From: Leptobrachium leishanense
Taxonomy: Eukaryota; Chordata; Amphibia; Anura; Megophryidae
Direction: 5' to 3'
Assembly (NCBI GenBank): GCA_009667805.1
Contig: CM019065.1
Location: 155,606,333-155,670,332, forward strand
DNA: 64,000 bases
Position 1 is the first letter of the stretch; each line of letters opens with the position of its first letter. The translations under genes and the position numbers were made by a program. The notes under the pieces are model-generated. The model was not told the DNA's origin. It worked only from the letters and a program-made list of their open reading frames with translations, and searched no databases. Of this stretch, positions 34,688 to 44,675 are shown in pieces.

Positions 34688-35924
34688 CCCTTTCGCTGCT
34701 GAGGTGTTTCACGCCTCTGTGCTGAGGTCATTTTTACCTGTTTTGCTCATCATGTTTAAACGTGTTTTGAAGGGTTATTTTAGTATATGACCCAGACATA
34801 TTATATATCGTTCTTTCCGTCAGACTCGGCAGATTCATAATATGTCATTATTATATGTATACGTCATGTCCTGTCTGTATATTATAACAAAAAATGCAAT
34901 AAAATATGAATTCTCAATAATTTACAACGTGTAAAGTGTTTTTTTTCACATTTTAACATGCGAGCAATTGCGTTTATATTTTGTATGGGGTGCGCTTGTT
35001 AAAAAAATTAGAAATGGGGTCTCGTTACATTTTTTTTGGGGGAAAATTACATGATTTTTAACAAACACACCGCATACAAAAATCGTTAGTGCAGCATCAT
35101 TGTTGACATTATAATTGAAATGGGAACAATATTGCTGCATTAACAAGCCAAAAAAAAAAAAAACTTGTTTTTTTTTTTTTAGAATTTTTTTTTAAAATAT
35201 TTTTTTATTTTTATTTTTAATTTTTATTTTTTAAAAAAAACTTTTTTCAAAGTGGTGTTTGGTATCGTTGGAACGGCCATGCTCTGGCCGATCCAACAGT
35301 ACAAAACATTAACCCCTAGCTGCCACGGATCGGGAGATAGGGGGTTCATTGGAACCTCCTATCTCCACCGTTGGTGGCAGCTAGGGGTTAACTCCAGGAC
35401 TGGCATCATCGTGCATAGCACGATGACGCCAGTCCTCAGGAGGAGTTTCCGAAGGCTTGGCCGACATCCAAGATGTCGGCCAGCTCCGGGAAAGGATCAC
35501 GAACCAGCGCTTTTCATCGCCGATTCGTGATCCGACTCCCCAGGGGTTAATGACAGCCACCGTTTGGAAGGGCAGGCTGTGCCCTTCCAAGCGGTGCCTG
35601 TATTAACTCCCTACTCCCCGGCGATCGGGAGGGAGAGAGGTCTGAAGGACCTCCCACCCCTCCCTTTCAGGCGCCTCCTCCGCACATGCGGGGGGGCGCC
35701 TGCATTAGATGTCATCGCGTCGCCGCGATGACATCTAATGTCCCCGCCAGGGTCCCGGATTGACGGGCTGACATCCAAGATGTCAGCCCGCACCGGGGGG
35801 GCGCAGCAATCCGCCGGAATCCGGCGGGATTGCTGCCTCTTGTGCTCGGACACGCTCAGCGCGTCCGTAGCACAGGAGAACCACATAGCTGGACGCGCTG
35901 AGCGCGTCCATAGCAGCCAAGTGG
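34688..35924 (+). mobile_element. piggyBac-like MITE, copy 2 (complete)
   Basis: Bounded by TTAA on both sides (34684-34687, 35925-35928), with ends CCCTTTCGCTGCTGAGG and CATAGCAGCCAAGTGG as imperfect inverted repeats. The left two thirds are AT-rich. The right third is a run of short GC-rich palindromes (about 35395-35435, 35458-35480, 35490-35535, 35550-35605, 35690-35745, 35762-35790, 35845-35870, 35890-35912). No transposase. Confidence 0.88.
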
Positions 35925-36019
35925 TTAAATATTTATTCAAACGAATAGGTTTCAGCATCAAGCACAGGGGGAATAGGTATCTATTTTAACCCTAACCTAA
36001 GTAATTAATTCATCCGTTT

Positions 36020-36694
36020 TGAAGGAGATTCAGGCCAGGAGATGGTCGCCATTTTGAGCCAGGCGGCCATCTTGTTCAGAATATTGGTTCACTTGAATAT
36101 AACTGGGTAGATTTTATTTGGAATTAGAATGAAGCTTACATAGAGTTTTAGGAATGTGTTAGATTAGCAGAGATGCAATTAAAAGTAAGGAAGATCCGGG
36201 CCGTTCCTGGTACACAGAGACAGGATGAGGGATGGATACACCAAGGTCACAGAGGCCTATAGCTGAGACAAAGAAGAGTGTGAAAAGCAGACCAGACTTT
36301 ATCTCCAGAAAACAATAAACAAGCCCAAGGGAGGTGGGCACAGCCAGGATCCAGAGAAGTAGCAAATCATGTTCTGTCAAACTAACATGAAGCTTGCCAA
36401 TTTATGACCAATGTATGGAATGTCTTTGTAATTAACCAAGGGAGGTACTAACCCACGTGGGGTGGGATAGTGTCACCGGGAGGTGGGCTAATTGGGATGT
36501 ACCTAATTATGTATTCGGGGTATAAAACCTCATGTCACTGGGGGTTCGGGGCTCAGTCTTAGCGATTCAATCCTGTCTGAGCATCTGTGATATCACAATA
36601 AAGTTTGCCTTTCCTGAAGAGACTCGTGTTCATACAATCCTTGTTCGTGTCGGCCCGGCCTCGTCCAGAGTGAACCAAGTGGATTCCGGTTACA
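36020..36694 (+). repeat. 5' LTR of the ERV
   Basis: 675 bp from TGAAGGAGATTCAGG to GGATTCCGGTTACA. TATA box TATAAAA at 36521-36527 and polyadenylation signal AATAAA at 36597-36602 give a short R region and place the U3/R boundary near 36550. Open frames on either strand in the LTR are not genes. Confidence 0.92.
36521..36602 (+). promoter_or_regulatory. ERV core promoter and poly(A) signal
   Basis: GGGGTATAAAACCTC (TATA) followed 70 bp later by ACAATAAAGTTTGCC (polyadenylation signal). The same pair is in the 3' LTR at 48040 and 48116. Confidence 0.85.
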
Positions 36695-36699
36695 TTTCT

Positions 36700-36719
36700 G
36701 GGGGCTCGTGAGCCGGGAT
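36700..36719 (+). promoter_or_regulatory. ERV primer-binding site, tRNA-Pro-like with inserted bases
   Basis: TGGGGGCTCGTGAGCCGGGA begins five bases after the LTR. It follows the proline-tRNA site for 11 bases, then carries three extra bases before CCGGGAT. Confidence 0.6.
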
Positions 36720-37785
36720 ACGGGCCTTTTGCCGGCATTGCAACAACTGCTGGACACTGTAGCGGTCGACTGCAGGTGCGAGTGATCCCGCCGGTTGGGC
36801 GTCCGTTGAAGGTGAGCTGACATCTGCAGGCGCCAAGCAGGATTTCCTGTTCAGTGGACCTCGTCTCGTTCCAAACAGACCCCCGGCCCGGGAAGCTGGG
36901 ACACCCCGAGTCTGAGGAAACAGCAAGCAGCGCGGCGATAGGTAAAGTGTCTTCTATGTTTGTATGTGTTATGGAAATACCGGTATAAGGGGAACGTCCG
37001 ACCATAGTTGGATAAGGAGACCCGCGGCCACGGTCTCGTTGACATACCGAACCCGCCGCAGACAGCACGGACAAGCAAAGGAGCCAGAGTGGCTAGCGTG
37101 TGTCTGAACCCGGGGGATCGGATGTTAACCGAAGGGTAGTTCTGTATGAGAGGGTAGCCACGTGGAGTTGCATAGTCATAGTCATTGTTTGTAAATAAAG
37201 CTTCTGCACGTGGACAAGGAAAGGAGGAGGGATTTCTGTGACTGGGCTGAGAGCCCTGAGTCAGTGCTAGTGTGTACGTCGTGTAGTGAAGGGGGCCAAT
37301 TGGGGCCAGCGGTAGCTGCAGCGGAAGTGGTGCCGGGTGGGTAGATTGCCCATAGGCAAATTGGAATTGCAGACGGGAGTGTTGCCATAGAACGGGGTGC
37401 ACATAGTTACAAGCAGACAAGAGTTAGAGTTCAATTAACTGGGTATAAGGAGCCAAGAGGAGGGTCGGCGAGCCCTCGGCTAGTAGAAAGAGTAGAATTG
37501 TTTATGTATTGTTTTGTGCTGGATGTATCTGGTACAGTATGGGTTGTGAATGATTGCTGAGAGTGCTGTGAGTGATTGTGCGCCTACTTGCCTCGCAAGG
37601 AAGCAAATCTGAGAGTGGGATCCTAAAGTACGTTTTCGGCTCAAGCGACTGCAGTCGGCTACTGACGGAGGAAGCGAATACGATATATATGAATTGTTGA
37701 CTGAAGTACCAGACAGTAGATTTCAGGTGTTTTTGCTGAAAGTAATATCTGCATTGTGAAAAAGTTACTGCTCTCAAGAGTAACA
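36720..37785 (+). other. ERV 5' leader
   Basis: About 1.07 kb of untranslated leader between primer-binding site and gag ATG, where packaging signals normally lie. Minus-strand open frames of up to 189 codons occur here, but none resembles a known protein. Confidence 0.6.
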
Positions 37786-39549
37786 ATGGGTAACGGGTCG
37801 TCCAAACCCAAGAAGGCTAAGAAGGGTGAGACGCCCTTGGAATATATGGTGCGGAATTTTGAAGTGTTGTATGCAACACATGATTATGGTGTGGATTTGA
37901 GTAAAGAGAAATTGAAATTATTGTGTACAAAGGTATGGCCACTGTTAGTTCCAGAATGGCCAGAACAGGGGTCTATGGACCCGGAGTTAATACAGAGAGT
38001 GCACTCCCAGATAACCGGGAGATGTGGTCATCTTGAACATACCCATATATAGATATATGGAGATATTGTGTGAAGGATAAAAGTCATTTTGTACTGATAG
38101 TGGGACAAAACAAGAAACAGGTACCCCCGAATAATAAAAATAATGATGAATATGGAAAAACTGTGTTGGTAGAACATCCAGAGGAGAACGATTCCCTGCC
38201 CTCGCCATATCCGTCATGTTATGGGGCAGCCAGAGAGGCTTTGAGTGCCGCGGTTGCGCGAGCGGAGAGGGGGAGCAGGCAGCTGCTATTTCCCGGCCGG
38301 CTCCCTCCGCTCCAGCTCGTGGTATTGCGGAGGAAGAAGAAGAGAAGGGGGCTGTGGGTGGAGGAGACAGAGAGGTCTCACCAGAAATAATTGAGATGCC
38401 CGATGGGAAAATATATAAACGGGTAACCCCAGAGGATAGTGGGGATGAAGGTGGAGATGTAAATCAAGGGGCCACCACTCGCGCAGCGAACAATATATAT
38501 AAACCCGCGATCCATACCAGCATAACCCCAGCAAGAGTAAAATGCAAATGCCCCTGCGAGAAGTGCTAGGTCCCTTACTGGAAAATGGAGCACCTGGGCC
38601 AGTACAATACACATATGTCCCATTCACAACAACAGATTTATTTAACTGGAAAACACACACACCACTGTACTCCACTAATCCCGCGGCAGTGGCCAGTATG
38701 ATAGAGTCAGTTATGCTTACACATAACCCCACATGGGCAGACTGTCAGTAACTATTGCTGACAATGTTCACAACTGAGGAAAGAGCCCGAATAAATAATA
38801 GCGCACGAAGAATTCTACTTGCCCAAGCCGTAGAAGATAGCAAAGCTCAGCCAGAAGCATGGGCAGAGGAACACTACCCCAAAACAGATCCCAAATGGCC
38901 ATACAATACTAATGAAGGTATTGCTCACCTACAGACATACCGGACAGCGGTAATAATGGGTGTTAAAGCGGGAGGGAAGAAACCCACGAACATGGGGAAG
39001 ATAGCGGACATAGTGCAAGATTCTAAAGAAACCCCAAGTGCATTTTTAGAAAGATTACTAGATGCATATAGGATGTATAGTCCTATTGACCCTGAGGCTG
39101 TGGAAAATCAGAGGTTAGTTAATTCTTCCTTTGTGAGTCAGTCACAAAGAGACATACGGAATAAAATACAGAGGATAGATGGGTTTTTAGGTAAGGGTAT
39201 TAGTGAATTGGTAGAAATTGCTAATAAAGTGTTTCATAACCGGGATCTAGAAGAAAAGCAGGAGCAGATAAGGAAACAAAGAGGACATACCGGGGTGGTC
39301 GGTTACATGGGTAACGGAGGGGGAAGAGGTGCCCCGGAGAGAGGGAGAGCAAGGGGTCGAGGGGGTAGAGGTAGGGGAGCCCCTAGGGAACCCCTGGGGC
39401 CCAACCAGTGCGCATGGTGCCGGGGTGAAGGTCACTGGGAAAATGAATGTCCTGCATTTTTGGCTAAATTTGGGGTACAGGAGGAGGCTGGGGAATCGGG
39501 AGGTCAGGCCTCCAATGGCCAGGTAACAAACGGCAGGAACGTCATTTGA
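37786..39549 (+). pseudogene. ERV gag (matrix, p12-like, capsid, nucleocapsid), broken
   Basis: Structural polyprotein. The ATG at 37786 gives MGNGSSKPKKAKKG, with Gly2 suited to N-myristoylation and a basic patch for membrane binding. After about 88 codons the frame is lost (stop 38050-38052); matrix/p12-like sequence continues in a second and third frame, including a PSAP late-domain-like motif (38303-38314) and a Glu-rich stretch. From 38542 the capsid is open: GPVQYTYVPFTTTDLFNWK, a stop at 38749-38751 after TWADCQ, then FTTEERARINNSARRIL, GGKKPTNMGKIADIVQ, SAFLERLLDAYRMYSPIDP (major homology region) and a charged helix. The nucleocapsid has one CCHC knuckle, CAWCRGEGHWENEC (39409-39450), plus an Arg/Gly-rich stretch. 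A single knuckle and this capsid pattern are gammaretroviral. The frame ends with TGA at 39547-39549. Three frameshifts and one stop disable it. Confidence 0.9.
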
Positions 39550-39568
39550 AGGGAAAGATACATATTGA

Positions 39569-39910
39569 CACGGACCTGGGCCCATCCCACTCGGCAATCA
39601 CGAGCCCACGGTCACAGTGAGAGTGGGAGATAAAGATGAAATTTTTATGGTTGATACTGGTGCCGAATATTCTGTTGTAACACAGCAATTTGCACCCCCA
39701 ATGGGAAATGAGGTTGATATAATGGGAGCAATGGGGGTGTCTGCTAAGTACCCCTTTCTTGCTTCTCGGAAATGTAGTGTGGGTGGGCACAATGTGGAAC
39801 ATTAATTTTTGTATATGCCCGAATGTCCCATACAGCTCCTGGGGCGGGATATCCTTTGCAAATTGCAAGCCCAAATTACATTTCTTCCCGGGGGTCACGC
39901 TAGATTAGAT
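39569..39910 (+). pseudogene. ERV protease, one in-frame stop
   Basis: Aspartic protease that would mature the polyproteins as a dimer. The catalytic DTGA is at 39653-39664 (MVDTGAEYSVV) and the C-terminal LLGRDILCKL follows near 39838. A TAA at 39803-39805 interrupts the frame between them. The frame opens only at 39569 and is different from that of gag, whereas gammaretroviral pro normally follows gag in the same frame after a readthrough stop; an indel near the junction is the simplest explanation. Confidence 0.88.
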
Positions 39911-41990
39911 CTGCCGGAGAGTGGAAGTTCTACACGGCAGTACAACCCAGCCAGCCAGAATACCCAACCTGTAAAAATTGCAGTAATTATGCCAAGAGAA
40001 GAAGAATGGCGCACGGCATCAACCCCGCCGGCCGCCCCAGACCCGTACACACTACTGGGAATCCCTGGAGTCTGGGCGGAGGAAAACCCGCCCGGACTAG
40101 CTGTAAATATCCCTCCAGTGTATGTTGATCTGAAACCAGGCGCAACGCCTGTGGCTCTAAGACAATACCATATCCCACAAAAAGCCAAGCAGAATATCCA
40201 GACACATTTGCAAAGACTTAAAGACCACGGGATATTGAAATTCTGCGTGTCACCGTGGAACACACCACTGTTGCCAGTACTGAAAGAGGGCACACAAGAG
40301 TACCGCCCAGTCCAAGATTTACGGGCTGTCAATGAAGCCACAGTAACTCTACACCCTGTGGTTCCCAACCCATACAATTTATTGGCATTAATTCCCGGCG
40401 ATACAGAATATTACACGGTGCTTGATTTAAAAGACGCTTTCTTTTGCATCCGCCTGGCTCCAGCAAGCCAGCCCCTTTTTGCATTTCAGTGGGAAGAATC
40501 TACAACGGGAGCGCGCCATCAGACGACCTGGACACGCCTCCCTCAAGGTTTCAAAAACTCGCCCACGATTTTCGGATGCGCGCTCAGCCAGGACCTCCTG
40601 TCCTTCAACGCTCAGCCAGACAAAGTTGTTTTACTACAGTATGTAGATGATTTATTGCTGGCTTCCCCCACAGAAAAAGACTGTCCCTCCGCCACAAAAG
40701 CCCTGCTGCATCTGCTGTGCCTTGCAGGTTACAGAGTTTCCAAAAAGAAAGCACAAATATGTAAAACAAAGTGTAAAGTACCTAGGTTTTCAATTAACAG
40801 GTACCAAGCGTGCATTGGGGGCAGAAAGAAAAGAAGCAGTATGCCGAATACCCCAACCAAAGACAAGGAGACAAGTCCGTGAATTCCTAGGACCTGCAGG
40901 CTTCTGCCGCCTGTGGATCCCCAACTTTGCTGATATTGCTAAGCCCCTTCATCAAGCCACCAAGGGGGAGAGCATGACCCCTTCCTCTGGGAAGAAGAAC
41001 AAACAGCAGCTTTCCTGAAATTAAAAACTCTCCTGATGGAAGCTCCAGCACTGGGTCTGCCAGATCACAGCAAGCCCTTCCAGCTGTATGTGCATGAACA
41101 CAACCAAACAGCCACCGGAGTGCTGATTCAGAATTTTGGCTCATGGCCAAGGCCTGTGGCCTACCTATCCAAGCAACTCGATCCTGTGGCCTGCGGCCTA
41201 CCCCCATATCTGAAAGCAGTGGCAGCAACCGCAATGCTGATAGCAGAAGCAGACAAGCTGACAATGGAACAAGTCCTTCATGTCAAAGTACCACATGCAG
41301 TAAAGGCCCTGCTTGATGTGAAAGGAAGTTACTGGTTCAGTAATGGCTGGATGACGAAGTACCAAGCTATGATGTGTGAGAATCCACGGGTTCATCTGGA
41401 CCTCATCGCTACTCTAAACCCAGCTACATTACTGCCTGACTGTGAAGAGGATCCAAATCATGAATGCCTCCAAGTCATGGAAGAAGTATTCAGTAGCAGA
41501 CCAGATTTGAAAGACGTACCCCTAGACAAATACGATCTACAGTTGTTCACTGATGGTAGCAGTTACATGGATGATTGGAAGAAAGTCTCCGGCTATGCAG
41601 TTATCTCAGCAGAAGAGATTATTGAAGAAAATTCTCTACCAGGCCATACGTCAGCACAACTGGCTGAAATAACAGCCCTGACCAGGGCCCTGGAAATCTC
41701 TGAAGGCAAAAGAGTGAATATCTATACTGACTCCAAATATGCCTTTATGACTGTCCATGCACATGGTGCACTCTACAAAGAAAGAGGCCTGCTCACTTCC
41801 ACAGGACAACAAATCAAGTATGCAGCTGAAATTGCAGCCCTTCTGGAAGCTGTATGGAAACCAAGTGCTGTCAGTATTATGCACTGTCGTGGCCACCAGA
41901 AAGGCCATGATGAAATCCCTAAAGGCAACAGGCGCGCTGACCAAACTGCAAAAGCTGCTGCAAAGCCATTAATACCACCTGATCAAGCCA
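39911..41990 (+). pseudogene. ERV reverse transcriptase and RNase H, two frameshifts
   Basis: Copies viral RNA into DNA and degrades the template. RT landmarks: TEYYTVLDLKDAFFCIRL, FQWEE, TWTRLPQGFKNSPTIFG, and the catalytic QYVDDLLLA with YVDD at 40640-40651. Near 40780 the frame changes to KYLGFQLTGTKRALG and REFLGPAGFCRLWIPNFADI; near 40975 it changes again. From 41036 a single long frame carries the connection (LGLPDHSKPFQLYV, PVAYLSKQLDPVA) and a complete RNase H: catalytic D in FTDGSSYM (41552), E in AQLAEITAL (41666), D in YTDSKYAF (41729), GHQKGHDE, and D in RRADQTAK (41939). All four acids are present. The RNase H frame then runs straight into the OGFr domain. Confidence 0.92.
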
Positions 41991-42616
41991 AGGTCCTGCT
42001 CTGCAAGCAAGATGATCAACTCCCAATGCCAAATTACGAATTCTATATGAATTGGAGAAAATTCGAACCAAGAGGCGAATTCATTGAGACCATTCTGCTA
42101 AAATGGCATGACAATTACGAAATGCTGGAAGAAAACCATGACTATATACAGTGGCTCTTCCCAACACGGTCCCAAGGCCGAAATTTCTACTCCTCTCCTC
42201 TTCACCCTCAAGAAACACGTCTTATGATTAACACCTCAGAAGTTCAGCAAAGACTCCGCAGAGCATACAAAATGATGCTGAAATTCTTCGGCATAAAAAT
42301 AGTGGGGGAGTATGGAGAAGATACAGAAGTAACCGAAGTTGAACGAGCAGAAAATTTCGCCTCACGTTTTGACAATCTAACAGCCAACCCTCATAATAAT
42401 TTGAGGATCACACGAGTACTGGTGAGCTTGGGAAAATTGGGAGCAGAAGAATATCAAGCCCCGTTGGTGAGGTTCTTTCTCAAAGAGACCCTCATCAAAA
42501 ACAAACTGCCAAGAATGAAGAAAAGTGTGATGAACTTCTTTGTACCAGCAGTGAGAGATACGAAGAAGAGACAAGATCTGCTGTTCTTTGCCTGGCGATA
42601 CTATTTTCCAAAATAA
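41036..42616 (+). CDS. RNase H - OGFr fusion segment of ERV pol
   Basis: The longest uninterrupted frame in the window, 526 codons after the nominal start at 41036, which is not a true initiation site because RT frame lies upstream. Residues 1-110 are the RT-RNase H connection, about 165-310 RNase H, 311-330 a short linker (KPLIPPDQAKVLL, DDQLPMPNYEF), and 331-526 the OGFr conserved domain. It ends at a TAA (42614-42616); the same frame continues on the other side of that stop as the integrase N-terminus. In an intact virus this would be part of the Gag-Pol polyprotein, and the OGFr part would be released by the protease or stay attached to RNase H or integrase. Confidence 0.9.
   Translation: MEAPALGLPDHSKPFQLYVHEHNQTATGVLIQNFGSWPRPVAYLSKQLDPVACGLPPYLKAVAATAMLIAEADKLTMEQVLHVKVPHAVKALLDVKGSYWFSNGWMTKYQAMMCENPRVHLDLIATLNPATLLPDCEEDPNHECLQVMEEVFSSRPDLKDVPLDKYDLQLFTDGSSYMDDWKKVSGYAVISAEEIIEENSLPGHTSAQLAEITALTRALEISEGKRVNIYTDSKYAFMTVHAHGALYKERGLLTSTGQQIKYAAEIAALLEAVWKPSAVSIMHCRGHQKGHDEIPKGNRRADQTAKAAAKPLIPPDQAKVLLCKQDDQLPMPNYEFYMNWRKFEPRGEFIETILLKWHDNYEMLEENHDYIQWLFPTRSQGRNFYSSPLHPQETRLMINTSEVQQRLRRAYKMMLKFFGIKIVGEYGEDTEVTEVERAENFASRFDNLTANPHNNLRITRVLVSLGKLGAEEYQAPLVRFFLKETLIKNKLPRMKKSVMNFFVPAVRDTKKRQDLLFFAWRYYFPK
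42026..42613 (+). CDS. Opioid growth factor receptor (OGFr) conserved domain captured in ERV pol
   Basis: About 196 codons with the hallmark pattern of the OGFr conserved region found in vertebrate OGFR and OGFRL1: FYMNWRKF, GEFIETILLKWHDNYEMLEE, NHDYIQWLFPTRSQGRN, SSEVQQRLRR-like TSEVQQRLRRAYKMMLKFFG, HNNLRITRVLVSLGKLGAEE, YQAPLVRFFLKETLI, VMNFFVPAVRDTKKRQDLL and FAWRYYFP. In host proteins the domain is the conserved N-terminal half; OGFR binds met-enkephalin and acts at the nuclear envelope and nucleus to restrain growth. It has no known role in retroviral pol. The domain appears complete, has no stop, frameshift or intron, and lies exactly between RNase H and integrase. Function in the virus is unknown. 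Alternatives such as a separate host exon are unlikely because the frame is continuous with RNase H. Confidence 0.9.
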
Positions 42617-43279
42617 GAATTTATCTGGGGAAACCAGGAAGAATTGGCAAGATACAAAGCAGCACCAGTGGTGGCCGCACTCCTACCTTCGCCACTGAGT
42701 GAATGGACACCTGTGTACTCAGAGAAAGAGAAAAAATGGCTGTCAGAAGAACAAGGTGGATACGGAGAAGACGGATGGTTCCAGTTGAAGAATAGACAAA
42801 TAGTCCTGCCAGTGACATTGGCACCTGAGATTGTGAGAGCGTTTCACGCAAGTACTCATGGAGGAAGAGAGATGATGGAACAGCAGTTGGAACCACATTT
42901 CTACGTGCCAGGACTGTCAGTAATCTTCAAAGCAATAGCCCAGCAGTGCGTGACATGCGCCAAGAATAATCCAAGAACAGGCCCATCTCAACCTCCAGGG
43001 AAACAGTCAATCGGGCTGTCCCCAATGGCATCATTACAGATAGACTTCACAGTGCTGCCGCCCTGCAAGGGATATAAATAAATATTTACTGGTAATGGTG
43101 TGTACGCTCACAGGATGGGTGGAAGCCTTCTCGACAAGGACAGAGAAAACAACGGAAGTAGTGAGGTGCTTAATGAAAGAAATAATACCATGCTATGGAC
43201 TTCCCCTCGAGATAGGGTCAGACAATGGCCCAGCATTTATTCAGAACTGTTTACAACAGCTTGCCCGCCTCTTGGGCAT
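42617..43279 (+). pseudogene. ERV integrase, N-terminal part and first half of core
   Basis: Integrase joins viral DNA to the host genome. After the TAA at 42614 the same frame reads LSEWTPVYSEKEKKW, then the zinc domain: H residues in HASTHGG (42845, 42857) and C residues in QQCVTCAKNN (42947, 42956). The first catalytic D is in LQIDFTVLPP (43043). A 4-base duplication at about 43075-43082 produces a stop and a frame change; the next frame reads LTGWVEAFSTRTEKTTEVV and LEIGSDNGPAFIQN with the second catalytic D (43221). At 43280 an hAT element interrupts the gene between the second D and the E. Confidence 0.9.
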
Positions 43280-43739
43280 TAGGGATGAGCCGAACACTCC
43301 CCGAGTTCGGTTCGAGCCCAAACCCGAACTTCCCATTTGTTCGGGACCGAACCCGAACCAGAACCCGAACCCCCATGCAAGTCAATGGGGCTCAAAATTC
43401 GGTTTTTTTGGAGTGCCCTCCAAGAGGGCATATATGCTACATATTTGCCATAAAAGGTGTATGGGGTCCGGGTAGTGCCCTGGGGGACAGGAAACAAGGA
43501 CAAAAAGTTTTAAAAAAAACGTTTTTAAAGGGACAGTGAGTTTTCCATGAAATAAGGGTTAAAAATAAAAATGAAAAATTCCTTCATATATCGTGCCTAG
43601 GAGGTCCCCATAACCTGCCCGTGAAGTGGCGGATTTCTAGGATGTATAGAAATATGTAAAAACCAAAAAATGACATTTCAAATGACGGTAAATGCTTTTC
43701 CTTTAATCTATCCATAAACAACTGCTTGGGGCGGCAGTC

Positions 43740-44675
43740 TGTATGAAAAGAGGAGAATGGAAACTTCTAGACCAAAAAGCCGATTTGGAAAGTGAGATAA
43801 ATGGGAGAATTTTTCTGGTTCGGCTATTTTGACCTAGTATTTTCCATTCTCCAGTCATTCTCCTGAGTTTCACCTTTCTCTGAATAATCCTGTCAGGGTT
43901 ATTCAGAGAGCGGTGAAGAGCAGGAGAATGACTGGAGAATGGAAAATTCTAGGTCAAAATAGCCAAACCAGAAAAATTCTCCCATTTAGGCTAGGGTCAG
44001 ACTAGCGAATTTTTAACGTGCGTTTAGGCGCACTTAATCACGGCCGCACTAGCAGCAAATGACGGGCAATGACGGCCAATTTATGAAGTACGGTCGCACA
44101 AAAGTCCGGCTGCGCAACGCAAGTGGAAAATGAATGCATTTTTTCGAGAACGCAGAACCGCTAGTACGGATGTACAGAGTGCGCTGCGTCCACTAGCGGC
44201 GTGTGTGCGTGATTTGGAGACGTCAGACCCTGCTCATGTCCGGCCAACATAACGTCCAGACACCCAAAGTTTCCTGGTTTGGATCCGTAAAAAATCACGC
44301 ACAAAAATGCGCATCGTATGACCGTTTTCACGCAATCCGTGAAAAAATACGGCAATGCGTTTGGACGCACTTTTTGAAGGTCGCTGCAAAAAATGCGTTA
44401 GTCTGACCCTAGCCTTATCTCACTTTCCAAATCGGCTATTTGGTCCAGATTGTTCTCTTTTCCTGCCATTCTCCTGGTTTTCACCTTTCTCTGAACAACC
44501 CTGAGAGAGAGGTGAAAGCCAGGAGAACTGGCAAGAGAAGAGAACAATCTAGACCAAATAGCCAATTTGGAAAGTGAGATAAATGGGAGAATTTTTCTGG
44601 TTTGGCTATTTTGACCTAGAATTTTCACTTCTCCAGTTATTCTCCTGCTTTTCACCGCTCTCTGAATAACCCTGT
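43740..44675. mobile_element. Palindromic MITE family B, multi-armed
   Basis: Alternating inverted arms built from CAGGGTTATTCAGAGAGCGG, AGGAGAATGACTGGAGAATG and GTGAGATAAATGGGAGAA. Four arm copies (43740-43890, 43893-43988, 44415-44508, 44509-44675) fold back on one another. Ends resemble family A (CAGGGTTATTC). Confidence 0.75.
43989..44414. mobile_element. Harbinger-type MITE (GGCTAGGGTCAGAC), nested copy
   Basis: 426 bp with ends GGCTAGGGTCAGACTAGCG and GTCTGACCCTAGCC, flanked by TTA (43986-43988, 44415-44417). The 3-bp TWA target fits PIF/Harbinger. Same length as the copies at 57055 and 58758. Confidence 0.85.

Noticed and set aside
36559..37420. Minus-strand open frames of 171 and 189 codons in the ERV LTR and leader
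   Set aside because: No recognisable domain, antisense to the proviral leader, and the frames overlap each other.
42026..42613. OGFr segment as an exon of an unrelated host gene
   Set aside because: It is in the same frame as RNase H upstream and integrase downstream, lacks splice signals at its borders, and sits inside a proviral layout bounded by matching LTRs.
43095..43539. Continuation of the integrase frame past 43280
   Set aside because: The sequence after 43279 is hAT element DNA; the translated text there (Pro/Asn-rich) is not integrase.
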